Below are positions 4,506 to 6,036 of a stretch of DNA of 6,036 nucleotides, piece by piece (the stretch's first letter is position 1; every line of letters starts with the position of its first letter). This DNA is from Pseudomonadota bacterium. GTDB taxonomy: Bacteria; Pseudomonadota; Alphaproteobacteria; Rhodospirillales; 2-02-FULL-58-16. Position numbers and translations under genes: made by a program. The notes under the pieces were generated by a model that had not been told where the DNA came from, ran no database searches, and was given only the letters and a program-made list of their open reading frames with translations. The stretch is from positions 1-6,036 of the forward strand of contig JACZWD010000161.1 in assembly GCA_022572335.1 (NCBI GenBank), in the 5' to 3' direction.

Positions 4506-6036
4506 ATGACGTTTTCGCCGCAGTTTCTTGACGAGTTGCGCACCCGTTCGGGCCTCGCCGACGCGATCGGGCGGCGGGTGCGCCTGAGCAGGAAGGGACG
4601 CGAGCACATCGGGCTGTGCCCGTTCCACAAGGAGAAGACCCCGTCGTTCACGGTCAACGAGGACAAGGGGTTCTACCACTGCTTCGGGTGCGGAGCCCAC
4701 GGCAGCGTCATCGACTTCGTCATGAACACGGAAGGCATGAGCTTTCCCGAGGCGGTCGAGCGCCTGGCCGGCGAAGCGGGGATGGAGGTTCCGGCCGACA
4801 CCCCCGATGAGCGCCGGCGGGCCCGCCAGCGCCAGACCCTTTACGATGTGATGGAGGCGGCCTGCGCCTATTTCGAAAAGACGCTCCGCATGCCCGAGGG
4901 CCGCCGGGGGCTGGCCTATTTTCGCGGCCGCGGCCTGGAGGACGAGACCATCGCGCGGTTCCGCCTGGGTTTTGCCGTGGACGCCCGGGGCGCCATCAAG
5001 GGGGCGCTGGCCCGTGACGGCGTCGCCGAGGACCTGCTGGTCGCCGCCGGCCTTCTGATCCGGCCCGACGACGACGCCCGCCCGGCGTATGACCGCTTCC
5101 GCGGGCGCGTCATGTTCCCCATCGCCGACAAGCGCGGGCGGATCATCGCCTTCGGCGGACGGGTTCTCGGCGCCGGCGAGCCCAAGTACCTCAACTCCCC
5201 GGAAACCCCGCTCTTCCACAAGGGCCGGGTGCTGTACGGCCTGGCCGAGGCGGCGCCGGCGGCGCGCAAGGAGGGCACCCTCATCGTCGCCGAGGGCTAC
5301 ATGGACGTCATCGCCCTCGTCCGGGCCGGGTTCGAGAACGCCGTCGCGCCCCTGGGCACGGCCCTGACCGAGGACCAGATCCGCGAGCTGTGGCGGCTGG
5401 CGCGCGAGCCGGTGCTCTGCTTCGACGGGGACGCGGCCGGCGAGCGCGCGGCGTTCCGCGCCGCCGAACGCACCCTGCCCCTGCTCAAGCCCGGCTATTC
5501 GCTGCGTTTCGCGTTCCTGCAGTCGGGCGAGGACCCGGACAGCCAGATCACGCGCTACCGGCGGGAATTCATGACCGGCGCCCTCGATCACGCCCTGTCG
5601 CTCTCGGACCTGCTGTGGCGGATGGAAACCTGGAGACGCCCGCGGAACACGCCGGAGCAGCGGGCGGCGCTGAAAAAGCGCCTGGGCGATCATGCGCGCA
5701 CCATCAACGATCCGACCGTCCGGTCGCAGTTTCTGCTGGGCTTCAACGACCGCCTGTGGCGGGACCTGCGCCCGGCGGGCCGCGAGGGAGGGCGTGGCCC
5801 GGCGCCCACGGTTCGGCTTGATCCCAAGGCCGGCCTCGGCGCCCGCGTCGACCCGTTGCGTGAGGAGCAGCAGGTCCTTCTCGCCATCATCATCAATCAT
5901 CCCGGCTTTATCGACCGTGTGGAAGACCAGCTCGGATCCATCGGTTTCGGCGACGAATCCCTCGATCATCTGCGCCAGGCCTTGCTTTCGATCCTTTCGG
6001 GCGGTGCCGGTGTCGACGCCGATGGGCTCAGGGAGG
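4506..6036 (+). CDS. dnaG: DNA primase (5' part; gene continues past the window end)
   Basis: DnaG makes the RNA primers for leading- and lagging-strand replication at the fork. The 510 visible codons hold all the key parts of the catalytic body. The CHC2-type zinc domain has Cys38, His41, Cys59 and Cys62 in GLCPFHKEKTPSFTV (36-50) and FYHCFGCGAHG (56-66). The RNA polymerase domain includes DRFRGRVMFPI (196-206) and KYLNSPETPLFHKG (227-240). The TOPRIM metal site is formed by Glu263 in VAEGYMDVIAL (261-271) and by Asp307 and Asp309 in CFDGDAAGERA (305-315). The helicase-binding C-terminal domain begins around residue 450 and is cut off. An in-frame stop (4485-4487) upstream leaves no earlier start, so ATG 4506 is favoured, although GAAGG is about 15 bases away and weak as a ribosome binding site. 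rpoD often follows dnaG in this group but lies outside the window. Confidence 0.98.
   Translation, partial: MTFSPQFLDELRTRSGLADAIGRRVRLSRKGREHIGLCPFHKEKTPSFTVNEDKGFYHCFGCGAHGSVIDFVMNTEGMSFPEAVERLAGEAGMEVPADTPDERRRARQRQTLYDVMEAACAYFEKTLRMPEGRRGLAYFRGRGLEDETIARFRLGFAVDARGAIKGALARDGVAEDLLVAAGLLIRPDDDARPAYDRFRGRVMFPIADKRGRIIAFGGRVLGAGEPKYLNSPETPLFHKGRVLYGLAEAAPAARKEGTLIVAEGYMDVIALVRAGFENAVAPLGTALTEDQIRELWRLAREPVLCFDGDAAGERAAFRAAERTLPLLKPGYSLRFAFLQSGEDPDSQITRYRREFMTGALDHALSLSDLLWRMETWRRPRNTPEQRAALKKRLGDHARTINDPTVRSQFLLGFNDRLWRDLRPAGREGGRGPAPTVRLDPKAGLGARVDPLREEQQVLLAIIINHPGFIDRVEDQLGSIGFGDESLDHLRQALLSILSGGAGVDADGLRE

Noticed and set aside
4416..5969. A 517-codon open frame on the minus strand opposite dnaG
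   Set aside because: It is antisense to a complete, motif-rich dnaG and has no recognisable domain. Long open frames opposite GC-rich genes arise because stop codons are rare there.

Overview
The window looks like chromosomal DNA of a GC-rich alphaproteobacterium. This rests on high GC in the core genes and on the arrangement carA divergent from yqeY-dnaG, which is common in that class, particularly in Rhodospirillales-like organisms. The lineage is an inference from layout and composition, not from a database search.

Layout. Positions 1-781 (minus) hold the first 260 codons of carB, the large subunit of carbamoyl-phosphate synthetase. Positions 2447-3631 (minus) hold the complete carA, the glutaminase subunit. 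In most proteobacteria these two genes are close neighbours. Here about 1.66 kb separates them. The gap holds a plus-strand pair of small overlapping genes (847-1077 and 1074-1361) that looks like a RelE/ParE-type toxin-antitoxin module. It also holds a minus-strand gene (1454-2443) for a 329-residue protein with an apparent PD-(D/E)XK nuclease domain followed by an EVE/PUA-like domain. The nuclease gene begins three bases after the carA stop codon, and its Shine-Dalgarno sequence lies in the last codons of carA. Its base composition is far lower in GC than the car genes, and the toxin-antitoxin pair is intermediate. The block therefore looks acquired, possibly in two steps. A short purine-rich sequence recurs in the same orientation at both ends of the block.

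Positions 3632-3910 are the divergent control region between carA and yqeY. It contains GC-rich stem-loop sequences in the carA leader, an AT-rich core and an imperfect dyad just upstream of yqeY. Positions 3911-4366 (plus) encode a GatB/YqeY-family protein. From 4506 to the window end (plus) runs dnaG, primase, cut off after 510 codons.

How it works together. CarA and CarB form one enzyme that makes carbamoyl phosphate for arginine and pyrimidine synthesis, and DnaG primes DNA replication. The inserted block is the unusual part. The nuclease is placed to be co-expressed with carA, while the toxin-antitoxin pair points the other way and sits head-to-head with carB. carB must be reached either by read-through antisense across the toxin-antitoxin genes or from its own promoter in a 65-bp gap shared with the antitoxin. 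The nuclease/EVE protein is the best candidate for something undescribed; a defence role against modified DNA is plausible but unproven.
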